The notes: generated by a model not told the origin, from the sequence alone. A stretch of 64,000 nt of DNA from Candidatus Melainabacteria bacterium (GCA_003242885.1 QKMZ01000005.1:310001-374000); one strand, 5' to 3'. Positions 20,136 through 30,090 are shown, numbered from the stretch's first letter. Translations and numbers: made by a program.

Positions 20136-20166
20136 TGAGAGCGAGGCTCATTGAGCCTCGCTCTCA
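20136..20166. promoter_or_regulatory. Perfect 15-bp inverted repeat
   Basis: TGAGAGCGAGGCTCA (20136-20150), one central T, then its exact complement (20152-20166), ending 29 bases before the DUF202 start. In DNA it could be an operator. In RNA it is a very stable 5' hairpin. A terminator is less likely because no T-tract follows and no gene ends here. Confidence 0.75.
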
Positions 20167-20195
20167 TATGGGGTAGAGCTAGCGGAGTAGTATTC

Positions 20196-20567
20196 ATGAG
20201 TGATTCAGAGCGAACTGACGATGATAGAGTTCGTGACCATTTAGCAAATGAGCGTACTTATTTAGCCTGGTTTCGCACCGCCGTTGCCACAATGGGTTTG
20301 GGCATCGTGATTGCTAAACTCAAGTATTTTCTTGCTCCAAATTATTCTCATTCTTCAGGGGTGATACACGCAAGTAACATCGGATTGATTTTCAACCTGA
20401 TTGGTTTGGCAATCCTTGGCGCTTCCGTCATTTTTTATTTTCGAACACAGCGAGAAATTCGTGCTGGTACATATCGTTCTAGAAGCCTGTTTGTGATTCT
20501 TTTGAGCAGTTGCATGTTTGTTGTTGGGCTTATTATTCTATGGTATCTATTGCAGCCGCCTGGTTAG
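20196..20567 (+). CDS. DUF202/YidH-family membrane protein
   Basis: 123 residues from the ATG at 20196, with GGAG upstream. The family hallmark RVRDHLANERTYLAWFRTAVA is followed by three membrane helices (about residues 27-50, 57-80, 95-118). The biochemical role of DUF202 is not established. Its stop codon overlaps that of the convergent MFP gene. Confidence 0.85.
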   Translation: MSDSERTDDDRVRDHLANERTYLAWFRTAVATMGLGIVIAKLKYFLAPNYSHSSGVIHASNIGLIFNLIGLAILGASVIFYFRTQREIRAGTYRSRSLFVILLSSCMFVVGLIILWYLLQPPG

Positions 20568-21841
20568 GGCTCTTCCTTATTGCCAGCATGTAATTCGTCC
20601 GCAGTCATAACGTGTGTAGTTACCAAACCTTCAACTTTTTCCATCGAAGGATTGAGAAGAACTTCATCGTCGACTTTTACGTCACCGACGATCTCCACTA
20701 GTTTGCCCATGGAAAGACCTCGCGATACACGAGTAATCTTGATGTGACCGTTTTCCACTTTTGCAACATACGTTTTATCTTCTTTGCTAAGGACGCATTC
20801 TGAGGGGACAAACAGAGTTTTATAAGGTCGGGACATTTGCCAACTGACTTCAGCATACATTCCAGGTTCAAGATCTTTCTGTTCGTTATTGACGTCCAGT
20901 TCGACAATCATTGTGCGAGTATTTCTTTCAAGCTCATGGCTGATTCTCGATATACGCCCCACAAATGTTTTGCCTACAAAGGCCGCGACTGTAAACCTCA
21001 TTGCTGAGCCGATCCGCACTCCGGAGATTGCCGTTTCTGGTACAGGAACAAGAAGCCTCAGATGAGAAATTTGCTCAATCTTTAACATTGGCGGTTTATT
21101 CGAAGAAGAACTGACAAGGCTTCCTTCATGCACATTTCTTTCGCTGATTACACCGTCGAACGGTGCTCTTATGATCAAATAGTCCTTTAGTTCTTTTACT
21201 GCGGATACTGATTGTGAGACGCTTCGCGCCCGGTCCTTTTCGGATTCAAGACCTGAGCGCGCGGCATTAACCATCTCCATAGCTGAACGTACTTTTGCCT
21301 TATCCGCTTCGACCTTTTTCTGTGCCGCTTCGATATCAACCGGTGCCACCGCACCCGGTGTTTTTGCCGCAATTAAGATACGTTGGTAATTGGCTTCGTC
21401 TGCCGCGAGAATGGCCTCCGCTTCCTCCTTGTGAGCAATTTCGCTGCCTATTTTTGATTCTAGCTGTAGCAGGGAGGATTTTGTCGCATCATATTTGGCT
21501 TGTGCTTCCCTGTAATTGGCGTTCATTTCGGGTGCCACGATCTCAATCAAGATCTGCCCCGCTTTTACGATCGAACCTCGGTCTACGTGAATTGTTTTTA
21601 TAAAGCCTTGAATTTTGGGATAGATTTCCACTTCTCTGAAAGCCGCTAATTCAGAAGGAATTCGGATTGTTCTTTCTAGAGTTTTTGATTGAACTCTCAC
21701 ACTTTCGAGAACTTCTTTCTGAGCACCATTGTTCGAATCTCTTTTTTCTTCCTTTGCTTCCTGCGGTGTAGAACAAGATACGAGAGAGAGGCAAGCAACC
21801 AGGAGCGAGAAGTATTTAAATTTCAAAATTCTCTCTTTCAA
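20564..21841 (-). CDS. RND efflux membrane fusion protein (lipoprotein)
   Basis: Periplasmic adaptor linking the inner-membrane RND pump to the TolC-like channel. It is 425 residues with a lipoprotein signal ending LSLVSC (C23). Then come a biotinyl-lipoyl half (FIKTIHVDRGSIVKAGQILIEI), a long coiled-coil hairpin (about 105-225), the second lipoyl half (IIRAPFDGVISERNVHEGSLV) and beta-barrel/membrane-proximal domains. It starts one base after the RND stop, so it is the last gene of a five-gene operon. Confidence 0.93.
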   Translation of the reverse strand: MKERILKFKYFSLLVACLSLVSCSTPQEAKEEKRDSNNGAQKEVLESVRVQSKTLERTIRIPSELAAFREVEIYPKIQGFIKTIHVDRGSIVKAGQILIEIVAPEMNANYREAQAKYDATKSSLLQLESKIGSEIAHKEEAEAILAADEANYQRILIAAKTPGAVAPVDIEAAQKKVEADKAKVRSAMEMVNAARSGLESEKDRARSVSQSVSAVKELKDYLIIRAPFDGVISERNVHEGSLVSSSSNKPPMLKIEQISHLRLLVPVPETAISGVRIGSAMRFTVAAFVGKTFVGRISRISHELERNTRTMIVELDVNNEQKDLEPGMYAEVSWQMSRPYKTLFVPSECVLSKEDKTYVAKVENGHIKITRVSRGLSMGKLVEIVGDVKVDDEVLLNPSMEKVEGLVTTHVMTADELHAGNKEEP

Positions 21842-21842
21842 T

Positions 21843-24800
21843 TTATTTACCTTCTTGTGTTTCGCTGGCGTCCATCAGCATCGACGGCAAAGTTGTTGAG
21901 GCCTTGTCTTGAACGCTTGCAAATACCGCTGGCAAAATGAATAGGACTGCAGCCAGAGAAAATGACAATCCGCCGATAACAGCAATTCCTAGAGGTGCTG
22001 TCCTTTCGCCACCTTCAGCCATTCCGAGTGCCATAGGTGCCATTCCCGCAATCATCGCTATGCTCGTCATCAAAACTGGTCTCAGGCGGCTGGTGGCGCC
22101 TCTGATCGCCGACAGGTTTGCAGTGATGCCGGCAACACGACGAGTTTCAGCAAAAGAGACGATCAAAATGGCGTTGGCGATTCCGATGCCTACAGCCATG
22201 ATCGCTCCCATGAATGACTGGACATTGAGAGTTACGTTGGCGAGCTTAATGCTTAAAACTACACCTGCCAGAATCGCAGGCACAACCGAGATCACCACTA
22301 ATGCAAGACGCATTCTTTGGAAGTATCCCACCAACATGAGGATGATTGCTGCAACTGCCAAAAGAAGACCATTTCCAAGTCCTTCAAAAGTTTTATACAG
22401 CAGCGGTACTTGCCCTCGTATATCAACATTCATCCCACGCGGGGGCGAACCGGCACGTTTTATTGCCGCTTCTACATTTCTAGCTGCAAGACCTAAATCG
22501 TCGCCTTCAATGTTCGCCGTAATGCTTAAAATGCGCCTTAAGTTGTATCGGTCAAATTCGCCAACCATAGTGCCGTAATTCACTTGAGCAACATCGCTGA
22601 CAGATGGACTCGTTAGCGCACCGGCTTTTATTGGAATAGCCTCCACGTCTTTCAGAGAACTAATTTCTGCAGATGGATATTGGACTTGAATTTGATATGA
22701 GTGCCCGTGGTGCGGATCGCGCCACCATATCTGCTTGACGAAACGACTTGAATAAACGGCAGGCACCATGGCTCTGCTCACGTCAAGTGCTGTCAATCCC
22801 ATTTGCCCCGCGCGAGTTCTGTCAACCACAACATCGACGGTTGGATAGGAAAGAGGCTGAACAATGGTGATGTCCCGCATTTGTTTGTTGTTGCGCAACT
22901 CAGTGATTATTCGTTGTGCATAGGAGAAGTTTTTGTCTAAATCAGAACCAGTGATGTCTATTTGTATTGGCGTGGGAGAGCCCAGATTCATGATCTTATT
23001 TACGATGTCTCCAGACTCAAATGAAATAGTAAGTTGGGGTAGTTGTTTAGCAATGCGCTGCCTGAGTTTTTCTTTTAATTCGCCTAGCTGTATATGTGCG
23101 CTGTGCTTCAAGTCCACGAGGATGACGGCTTCTTGCGGACCACAAGTCCAAATGTAGACATTACTTACTGCGAAGTTGGGTGGCTGAGTTCCGACGTAAG
23201 AAATGCTGATATCGACGTTTTGCTTTCCTACCAATTCGTTCACAAGCTGAAGAACATCTTGTGTGTATTTTTCAGTTACTTCCACTGCCGTACCGGCTGG
23301 CGCGCTGATTCTTAACTGAAAGCTTGAAGGATTACCCATTGGGAATATTTCGGTTTTCAGCGTAGGTATGCAAACGGCCAAAAGCAGCCCGACTATGGTG
23401 GCATACGCACAAAAAATAGCGGGTTTGAAACGAAAGAGCTTGGTCAAACCAGTCGCGTATGAGCGTCGCATTTTTGCAAGAAAGCCTTTATTCTTGTTCT
23501 TTCCGTGATGCTGCTGTGCGGAGTGTTTTTTTAGGTACCAACCGCATAAAACAGGTACTAGCGTGTTTGAAAGGACATAGGAGGCTGCCATGGCAAAACC
23601 GACTGCCAGGGATAGCGGGATAAATAGTGCTTTCGTCGTCCCTTCCATGAAGAATGATGGCAAGAATACAGAAATGACTGACATGACAGCTAGTAGCTGC
23701 GGCGTAATCACTTCCCGGCAGGCTTCTGCAATACCTGCATAGAGAGGTGCTCCTCGATCCAAATGCGTATGGATGTTCTCAATCGCGACAGTTGCTTCGT
23801 CTACCAGTACTCCGACAGCGAGAGACAAGCCGCCCAAGGTCATTATGTTTATAGTCTGGCCGGTAACACTTAATCCGACTAATGCTCCCGCCAGTGCAAC
23901 CGGAATTGTCACCACAACAATGGCGGCGCTCTTTATGTCTCGCAAGAAAATCAGAACCATGAGGCCAGTGAGCAATGCCCCAATGGCACTTTCATAGATT
24001 AGCCCGCTGACTGCTTCTGTTACATAGATCGACTGATCGAAGTTAAAGCTGACATCAATGTCTTCCGGAATTACTGCGCGCATTCTTGGAAGCGCGTCTT
24101 TCACGTTCTTAACTACATCAACAGTAGAGGCTTCGGAAAGTTTAGATATTGAAAGAAAAACAGTCCTTCTTCCGTTCACTAAGGCCCAACCAGTGGGAAT
24201 GTCCATGTCATCTTGAACTGAAGCAACGTCCCCAAGAAATACAGTGGCGCCCGCTCCCAGTCGCAGAGGTATCTTCTCAAGTTCGTGAATGTCCAACACT
24301 GTCGAATTAAGATTGGCAATTCTCTGAGTATTGCCTGTCTTTACTAGACCGGAAGGCGTGATCATATTGCCTGTGGTAAGCGAGTTCACCACTTCATCCG
24401 GATTTAGATGCAGTGCCCTGAGACGTGCGGGATCTACTGTAACGACGATGGTACGTACGTTTCCACCGAAAGGGTGAGTTGTGGTAGCGCCAGGAATAGT
24501 CGATATGATTGGTCTGATTCTTTCGTCGCCGTAGGCCGCAATTTTAGCCACAGACTCATTCTTACTTGCCAAAACGACATAACCGACTGGAACGTTGCCT
24601 GCGTCGAAACGGAGAATGAAGGGCGTAACCGTCCCTGGTGGCATCTTAGACCTTGAACGTTCAACCTGTGCAACCACATTGGCGAGAGCTTCGGACATGT
24701 TTGTATCCGGCTTGAAGACTACTTTCATTACAGAAACGTTTTGGATCGATTTCGACTCGATATGGTCTACACCAGAAATGTATAAAAAATGGTTTTCGTA

Positions 24801-24998
24801 GTGAGCAACCACGAACGCCTCAAGTTGTGCAGGATCCATACCACCATAAGGCTGTACGACATATACGACTGGTAAATTCAAGTTGGGGAAAATATCCACC
24901 TTCATGGTTTTTACAGCCAATGCTGCTGCTAAAACTAGAGTGACGATCGCAACTATGATCGTCACAGGTCTGCCCATAGCTAGCCGAATTAGCCACAT
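21843..24998 (-). CDS. RND-family efflux transporter (AcrB/HAE1-like)
   Basis: Proton-driven inner-membrane pump, 1051 residues. It has an N-terminal helix (MGRPVTIIVAIVTLVL), two large periplasmic porter/docking regions, and two clusters of membrane helices. TM4 reads VGVLVDEATVAIENIH, where AcrB has two adjacent aspartates. Here the pair is Asp-Glu, so a carboxylate pair for proton relay is kept. A substrate cannot be read from the sequence. The pump lies between the TolC-like and MFP genes, with one-base junctions. Confidence 0.94.
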   Translation of the reverse strand: MWLIRLAMGRPVTIIVAIVTLVLAAALAVKTMKVDIFPNLNLPVVYVVQPYGGMDPAQLEAFVVAHYENHFLYISGVDHIESKSIQNVSVMKVVFKPDTNMSEALANVVAQVERSRSKMPPGTVTPFILRFDAGNVPVGYVVLASKNESVAKIAAYGDERIRPIISTIPGATTTHPFGGNVRTIVVTVDPARLRALHLNPDEVVNSLTTGNMITPSGLVKTGNTQRIANLNSTVLDIHELEKIPLRLGAGATVFLGDVASVQDDMDIPTGWALVNGRRTVFLSISKLSEASTVDVVKNVKDALPRMRAVIPEDIDVSFNFDQSIYVTEAVSGLIYESAIGALLTGLMVLIFLRDIKSAAIVVVTIPVALAGALVGLSVTGQTINIMTLGGLSLAVGVLVDEATVAIENIHTHLDRGAPLYAGIAEACREVITPQLLAVMSVISVFLPSFFMEGTTKALFIPLSLAVGFAMAASYVLSNTLVPVLCGWYLKKHSAQQHHGKNKNKGFLAKMRRSYATGLTKLFRFKPAIFCAYATIVGLLLAVCIPTLKTEIFPMGNPSSFQLRISAPAGTAVEVTEKYTQDVLQLVNELVGKQNVDISISYVGTQPPNFAVSNVYIWTCGPQEAVILVDLKHSAHIQLGELKEKLRQRIAKQLPQLTISFESGDIVNKIMNLGSPTPIQIDITGSDLDKNFSYAQRIITELRNNKQMRDITIVQPLSYPTVDVVVDRTRAGQMGLTALDVSRAMVPAVYSSRFVKQIWWRDPHHGHSYQIQVQYPSAEISSLKDVEAIPIKAGALTSPSVSDVAQVNYGTMVGEFDRYNLRRILSITANIEGDDLGLAARNVEAAIKRAGSPPRGMNVDIRGQVPLLYKTFEGLGNGLLLAVAAIILMLVGYFQRMRLALVVISVVPAILAGVVLSIKLANVTLNVQSFMGAIMAVGIGIANAILIVSFAETRRVAGITANLSAIRGATSRLRPVLMTSIAMIAGMAPMALGMAEGGERTAPLGIAVIGGLSFSLAAVLFILPAVFASVQDKASTTLPSMLMDASETQEGK

Positions 24999-26513
24999 CT
25001 ATGGAGTCTCCCTTCTCGTGGCTTTGTCAGCCGCATTGAGAAACGGTTGCAAGTTGCCATGGACGTTGGCGACAGAGAGCAACGACTTCCATACTCCTAC
25101 ATTCGCAACTGCTTCTTTCACTCTCGAGTCGGCAAGAATTTGATTGGCCTCGGCGACTTGCGCCACAGTCGCTAGCCCGGCTTGATAGCGTGCTTCCGCT
25201 TGCCGTGCCGCAAGAGCTGCAGCCTCTACCTGCACCGGCATATTTCTTGCTAAGGCAATTGCGGCCCTGACTGAGGCCCTGGCTTGCGCATCATCCCGTC
25301 TTAAACCTTGAAGGGCCAGATCATAGCCATGATGAGCTGCTTCAATCTGCTTAAGTACGACTTTCTTTTCAGCCTTGATGCGGATTATATCGAGGAACGG
25401 GAAATCAACTACCAGACCGGCATTCCAATTCGGAACGGTTGGAAAAAAACCACTCACATCGGGCGCAGGCACGTCACCGCGATTGGTTAGAAAGGTCGTC
25501 CCCCTGAGATTGACTCCACCCAGCCAGCGAAATCTCGGATAATATTCTTTGTCGAGTACTTTCTTGCTCGCAATGCGAGTTGATATTACTGCTCGGCTTT
25601 GCAGTGTCAGTGGGTGCTGCTCGTAATCTGGCGCGGACATTTGATTGTCGCTTGGTTCTTTAACCTCGATTATGCCTCCGGGCGCAATGTCTACAAGCAT
25701 GCCTCCGCGGCCGATTGCGTATCCTAAAGCCGCTCTTGCCAATTCATCATTCAGCTTTGCTCGAATCAGTTCGTTTTTTGCATTTGCCAGTTGAGCATCA
25801 GCAAGAGAAGCGTCTGCCCCCGCTTGCAGACCGGCGTTTACTTGTGCGTGCACGACGGTGCTAAAATCTGCGAATCGCTTCACATTCGCTTCTGCTACAG
25901 AGACTTGCTCACGCATTATCAACGCGTCCAGAAAGTTCAGAGCCGCTTGCACCGACACATCGAGTCGGGTCAACTGATAACTTGCCGAAGATAGATCGTA
26001 GTCTGCCTTCACCCTGCCAATCATTGCTTTGTGCAGGCCGAAGTCAATTGGCGCCCAGTCAATGATGAAGCCTGCTGCACTAAATGCATCGGCATTCATC
26101 CTGACGCTTTCTGGACCCGGCCCTGGCGTGGTTGGAAGCACAGAGCTTGAGAAAAGCGTTTGGGTCAATCTATTGTGAGTAGCTGCCACATCCTGGTAGG
26201 AAAGCATTGAGTATGGATTGTATTCTCGGATTTTTTGCAGCGTGATTCGCCGCTTTGACGCTTCCATTTCGGCTCGCTCTTGCAACAACCTCGGAAAGGT
26301 TGTCTCGGCTAACTGAACCGCATCAACAAGGGATATCGCCTCTTTCCCGGCTTGAGTATATGCAGGCCTTAACTCAATGGGACTGTCTGTCTGAGCGGAA
26401 GCGCGACAGTTGGAAAAAATGAATAAAAGAAGACAAGGAAAAACACGCCATAATTGCGAAGGTCTTCCTTTGGTAATTGAACTTGCTTTTGTCTTTGATA
26501 GTTTTTGAAACAA
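24999..26513 (-). CDS. TolC-family outer-membrane factor
   Basis: 504 residues with an N-terminal signal (CLLLFIFSNCRASA). Two long helical-barrel repeats of the outer-membrane efflux family follow. Each holds a coiled-coil stretch (about 70-110/190-250 and 300-330/400-460) and the typical AEARYQAGLATVAQVAEANQ motif in the second. It forms the outer channel for the adjacent RND pump. It starts 54 bases after the histidine kinase stop, the largest gap in the operon, and ends directly at the RND start. Confidence 0.9.
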   Translation of the reverse strand: MFQKLSKTKASSITKGRPSQLWRVFPCLLLFIFSNCRASAQTDSPIELRPAYTQAGKEAISLVDAVQLAETTFPRLLQERAEMEASKRRITLQKIREYNPYSMLSYQDVAATHNRLTQTLFSSSVLPTTPGPGPESVRMNADAFSAAGFIIDWAPIDFGLHKAMIGRVKADYDLSSASYQLTRLDVSVQAALNFLDALIMREQVSVAEANVKRFADFSTVVHAQVNAGLQAGADASLADAQLANAKNELIRAKLNDELARAALGYAIGRGGMLVDIAPGGIIEVKEPSDNQMSAPDYEQHPLTLQSRAVISTRIASKKVLDKEYYPRFRWLGGVNLRGTTFLTNRGDVPAPDVSGFFPTVPNWNAGLVVDFPFLDIIRIKAEKKVVLKQIEAAHHGYDLALQGLRRDDAQARASVRAAIALARNMPVQVEAAALAARQAEARYQAGLATVAQVAEANQILADSRVKEAVANVGVWKSLLSVANVHGNLQPFLNAADKATRRETP

Positions 26514-26567
26514 GTCTCAGCTACTTAATTCAAGAGATCTCTGAATGTACGGACAAATGTATGAGAT

Positions 26568-27833
26568 CTAGAAAGAAATTGTGTGCAATTTTTGTGCAAC
26601 GCCAGCTTTTCTACTGAGAGGCAGAGAAACGGTGAATGTGCTACCTTGCCCCAATTGGCTTTTAACGGTTATCTCGCCGCCTAAACCGTCAACAAGGGCC
26701 TTTACAATTGAAAGTCCTAACCCGCTTCCGCCGGTCGAGCGGGTCCTAGATTTGTCTACTCGATAAAATCGATCAAAGATTTTTCCTATACTCTCGCTTG
26801 GAATGCCTATCCCGGTGTCCAATACTTCAATTTTGATACTATTTCCCGACGTTTGACAGCTTACTCTGACCACGCCATTCGAATGCGTGTATTTCAGAGA
26901 GTTCTCGAGAAGATTTCTAATCACCATCTCTATGGCGTCTTTGTCAGTTTCTATTAGGCTAGAGCCGTTGCATTGAAGCGAAACGTTGATTTCCTTTTCA
27001 TCAAACCTGATTTTGTACTCTTCGACAATTGCAGTGAGCAAGTGCGCCAAATCGAAGGCATTCGTTTTCAACTCTGTTTTTGCATCCAGCTCAGCAAGTA
27101 ACAACAAATCTCTGACAATCTTGCCCATGCGTTCAGCCGAACTGATTATGATGGCGAGATCATCGCTGATGATCCCATCCCTTTCTAATTTTCTACCAAG
27201 CGATTGAGCACGGGCCTGCACGATTCCAGCCGGTGTGTTTAACTCATGCCCAGCATCACCCACAAAATTCCTTAACGTCGACACAAGCTGCTCGATCGGT
27301 TCTACTGCACGACCTGCCACGAAATAGCTGCAAATACCGAATGCCAGCAGCACAAAGGGAGCCATAATTCCCATTGTGGCAAGGAATTCGTGAGTTGCCT
27401 CTTCGCGTCTTGCCACCGAAAGTTGGAGTTGAAGATAGCCGACTAAATTCCCTTTGTGCATTAGCTTTGTTTGTCTTACCCGCATGGTCAGACCGTTTTC
27501 AGATACTTCCGGACCGCCCGAAAGCAGCTTTGGAATGCCACGGGCTCCATACTGTTCAAGCAAAACGCCCTGAGTGTCGAATAACTGCATCGAAGTCACA
27601 GAACGTGCCGGCTCTGTTTCTACCACTCTTAGCCAATCTCTGAATGCAGGTTTGTTTCCTTCCAAATTTATTGCGTGCCCAATTTGCGACGCAAAGATTC
27701 TCAAATCTTCGTCAATTGCATGTGACAGTCCGTTGTAAAAAAATATCGCTCCGACAACCGACAGCAAAATATAAATGAGCGATGACAAGCCAATAAAGAG
27801 TAAAGCGATCTTCCAGCGTACGCTCTTAAACAC
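26568..27833 (-). CDS. Membrane sensor histidine kinase of efflux operon
   Basis: 421 residues: a membrane helix near residues 9-31, a periplasmic sensing region to about 150, a second helix (about 153-172), then a short linker into the kinase core. The histidine motif is GDAGHELNTPAGIV and the ATPase boxes are IRNLLENSLKYT and STGGSGLGLSIVKALVDGLGG. It begins four bases after the response regulator. The layout matches CusS/QseC-like systems controlling RND pumps. The ligand is unknown. Confidence 0.92.
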   Translation of the reverse strand: MFKSVRWKIALLFIGLSSLIYILLSVVGAIFFYNGLSHAIDEDLRIFASQIGHAINLEGNKPAFRDWLRVVETEPARSVTSMQLFDTQGVLLEQYGARGIPKLLSGGPEVSENGLTMRVRQTKLMHKGNLVGYLQLQLSVARREEATHEFLATMGIMAPFVLLAFGICSYFVAGRAVEPIEQLVSTLRNFVGDAGHELNTPAGIVQARAQSLGRKLERDGIISDDLAIIISSAERMGKIVRDLLLLAELDAKTELKTNAFDLAHLLTAIVEEYKIRFDEKEINVSLQCNGSSLIETDKDAIEMVIRNLLENSLKYTHSNGVVRVSCQTSGNSIKIEVLDTGIGIPSESIGKIFDRFYRVDKSRTRSTGGSGLGLSIVKALVDGLGGEITVKSQLGQGSTFTVSLPLSRKAGVAQKLHTISF

Positions 27834-27837
27834 TGCA

Positions 27838-28509
27838 CTAAGCCTCTATTTTGTAGCCCATTCCGTGAATGGTCGTAACGATGGAGTTGGCAGCCGTGCC
27901 GTCTACCTTCTTACGCAGAGCCTTAACATGAGAACGTACCGTTTCCGGAGCAATAGCTGAGTTTGTTCCCCAAACATGCTCGATCAGCGTTTCTGTACTC
28001 ATCACTTGACCTTTGTGTTTTAGCAATACTTCTAGTAAAACAAATTCTTTCGGCAAGAGTTTTAACGGTTCTCCAGCTTTTGTAACGCTTCGACTATTCG
28101 TGTCGAGTTTGATATCTCCTGCTTCTAGCACAATAACAGGACTACTCAAAGGACGTCGCAAAAGAGCTCTGACCCTCGCGGAAAGTTCTCTCAAATTACA
28201 AGGCTTGGTCAAATAGTCGTCCGCTCCCGAATCGAGCCCTTCCTCCTTGGCTTGCATAGTCGTTCTTGCAGTAAGCATCAGTATGGGTGCCTTACCACCA
28301 CTTTTCCTATAGCGTTTGCAGACTTCAATGCCGCTGAGATCTGGGAGCATTATGTCCAGAATAATCAGCTCAAAGTTTGCTGTTTTTAGCAGCTCAACAG
28401 CTGATGATCCGTCTGAAACAATGCTCACCACATAAAATTCGTCTTCCAACCATTCTTTGAGGGCGCCTGAGAGTCCTTCTTCGTCCTCAACAATTAGAAT
28501 CCTCGACAT
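27838..28509 (-). CDS. OmpR-family response regulator of efflux operon
   Basis: 223 residues: receiver with D8/D9-type acidic pocket (IVEDEE), phosphoryl-acceptor D52 in ILDIMLPDLSG, and lysine in YLTKPCNLRELSARVRALLRR. The winged-helix output domain has LLPKEFVLLEVLL and ends in the standard VRSHVKALRKKVDG and HGMGYKIEA. It is first gene of the operon RR-HK-OMF-RND-MFP and so probably controls its own promoter, shared with the divergent KaiB-like gene at 28668. Confidence 0.95.
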   Translation of the reverse strand: MSRILIVEDEEGLSGALKEWLEDEFYVVSIVSDGSSAVELLKTANFELIILDIMLPDLSGIEVCKRYRKSGGKAPILMLTARTTMQAKEEGLDSGADDYLTKPCNLRELSARVRALLRRPLSSPVIVLEAGDIKLDTNSRSVTKAGEPLKLLPKEFVLLEVLLKHKGQVMSTETLIEHVWGTNSAIAPETVRSHVKALRKKVDGTAANSIVTTIHGMGYKIEA

Positions 28510-28667
28510 TTTTTACCTTCGGCCAGAGCGGTCAAATTTTACTCCTTCATGCAAACGTGCTTGCAGGATTGCACAAATATTGCACACATGGATCTTAGGA
28601 CTTTGGTAGTTTAAAAAATGCCGATTGTCAAAGTCCAAGTGCTGCCCGGGGAGGCAGGTTTCTGCTA

Positions 28668-28946
28668 ATGCCGCCGCCAAAGCTGAAGTTAAGCCTCTTT
28701 GTTTGTTCCGAAAATTCTGGAACCGCACTTGCCAGGTTGTATAAGGCTCTTGAATTTTATGCTTACACAGACTTCGAGTTGTCAATTGTAGACGTTGCCG
28801 AAGAGCCAATTAGAACTCAATCTTTAGAAATTCGGGAGACACCCACCCTGATTCTTCACACGCAGAGCGGAGATATTCGGATGACAAATGATTTGAGCGA
28901 CTTCACCTTTGTAAGAAAGACCTTTGGTTTTAAGGCATCCGAGTGA
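28668..28946 (+). CDS. KaiB-like thioredoxin-fold protein
   Basis: 92 residues matching the KaiB fold: first strand LKLSLFVCSENSG, helix ARLYKALEFYAYTDFELSIVDV, then a cis-proline-like ETPTLILH segment and a final helix. It is about 40% identical by eye to the protein at 43263. KaiB domains outside the clock often occur in stress or signalling genes. It is followed three bases later by a TPR protein, so the two are probably one operon and may interact. Confidence 0.8.
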   Translation: MPPPKLKLSLFVCSENSGTALARLYKALEFYAYTDFELSIVDVAEEPIRTQSLEIRETPTLILHTQSGDIRMTNDLSDFTFVRKTFGFKASE

Positions 28947-28949
28947 GCT

Positions 28950-30050
28950 ATGAGGCAGAGTTTTTTTATTAGCTTTTTATGCTTTGGGACAACTCTCTGG
29001 ATAAGCGCTATTTTCGCTCAATTTGCGTCTGCTGTTCCCTCGGTGTCGCTTCTTCATGAAAGGGCAAATCCTCCGAACACGACAACAAATTTCAATTTAG
29101 CGGTTTCTCTTCTTACCAGTCATCAATTTGAAAAATCAGAGGCCGCCTTCAAAAAGTTGCTGGCGCACAGCAATAGACGAGACAACAGATTCTTGGCCGA
29201 TGTTCTTAATTACATTGGGGTTGCGCTCCATGCTCAAAAGAAAGAGCATGAGGCAGAGATATTCTTTCGTGATGCAATTGCTAAATTGCCACCGGTGTCA
29301 GAGAAAGACAAGTTAATGAGGGCAAAGGTTTTTTCAAATCTGGCTGGAGTTTACCTTGCGCTTGGGAAAACTGAACAATGTTCGGATTGTTGCGAAAATG
29401 CTGCAAGGCTCTTCAGGGAGGTCGGAAATTCTTCAAAAGAGCTTGCTGTTTTGCTCAACAGTTATGCTCGACTCAAAATGCACTTGCTTGATTGGAGCGC
29501 CGCCGAACCGCTGCTAATCGAGTCCATTAAACTGCGTGAAGAAACAATCGGAAGTGGCAGTATCGAGCTAACTACTCCCTTAGTAAACCTGGGAACCGTT
29601 TACTTCGAACAAGAAAAATTTCAGCAGGCTGAGCAGGTTTGCGAAAGAACCATTGCTATTTGCGAAAAATGCAATGGAAGTGAATGTGCTCTGTTGTTCC
29701 CGCTTGTTTCAAATCTGGCCGAAGCTCAACTAGAGCTAAAAAAATATTTTGTCGCCGTATTTAACTACAAGCGTGCTCTCAGTATTTCGGATAAAGAATT
29801 CGGACCCCACAGCAATGAATCACTGAATACGTTGCTTAGTCTCTCCGAAGCCGCTGAAGCAAGCAACCAAAGGCAGCTAGCAACAGCGAGCTTAAAACGC
29901 GCCGTAGAGATCAGCAGATCGAAGTTTGGTCCTCAAGACGAGCGTACATTGCAGGCTTTAGAAGCGCTTGCTGATCTAGAAGGAGGAAACGGCAACGCAA
30001 GTGAAGCGAGAAGGCTGAGGTTCTTGAGTCGTCTTTCGAGAAGACGCTAA
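28950..30050 (+). CDS. Exported TPR-repeat protein
   Basis: 366 residues with an N-terminal signal or anchor (FFISFLCFGTTLWISAIFAQ) and then tandem tetratricopeptide repeats over about residues 45-340. Examples are the NYIGVALHAQKKEHEAEIFF block and LVNLGTVYFEQEKFQQAEQV. The later repeats are of the 42-residue kinesin-light-chain-like type. TPR arrays bind partner proteins. If exported, its partner cannot be the cytoplasmic KaiB-like protein encoded just before it, unless the first helix is only an anchor. Confidence 0.8.
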   Translation: MRQSFFISFLCFGTTLWISAIFAQFASAVPSVSLLHERANPPNTTTNFNLAVSLLTSHQFEKSEAAFKKLLAHSNRRDNRFLADVLNYIGVALHAQKKEHEAEIFFRDAIAKLPPVSEKDKLMRAKVFSNLAGVYLALGKTEQCSDCCENAARLFREVGNSSKELAVLLNSYARLKMHLLDWSAAEPLLIESIKLREETIGSGSIELTTPLVNLGTVYFEQEKFQQAEQVCERTIAICEKCNGSECALLFPLVSNLAEAQLELKKYFVAVFNYKRALSISDKEFGPHSNESLNTLLSLSEAAEASNQRQLATASLKRAVEISRSKFGPQDERTLQALEALADLEGGNGNASEARRLRFLSRLSRRR

Positions 30051-30090
30051 ACGAATATCTTTCAAGAAAAACAAGAACGCTCATCGGCCA

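Noticed and set aside
26530-26546. TTCAAGAGATCTCTGAA palindrome between histidine kinase and TolC genes
   Set aside because: Short and within an operon. No second copy was seen elsewhere, so chance cannot be excluded.
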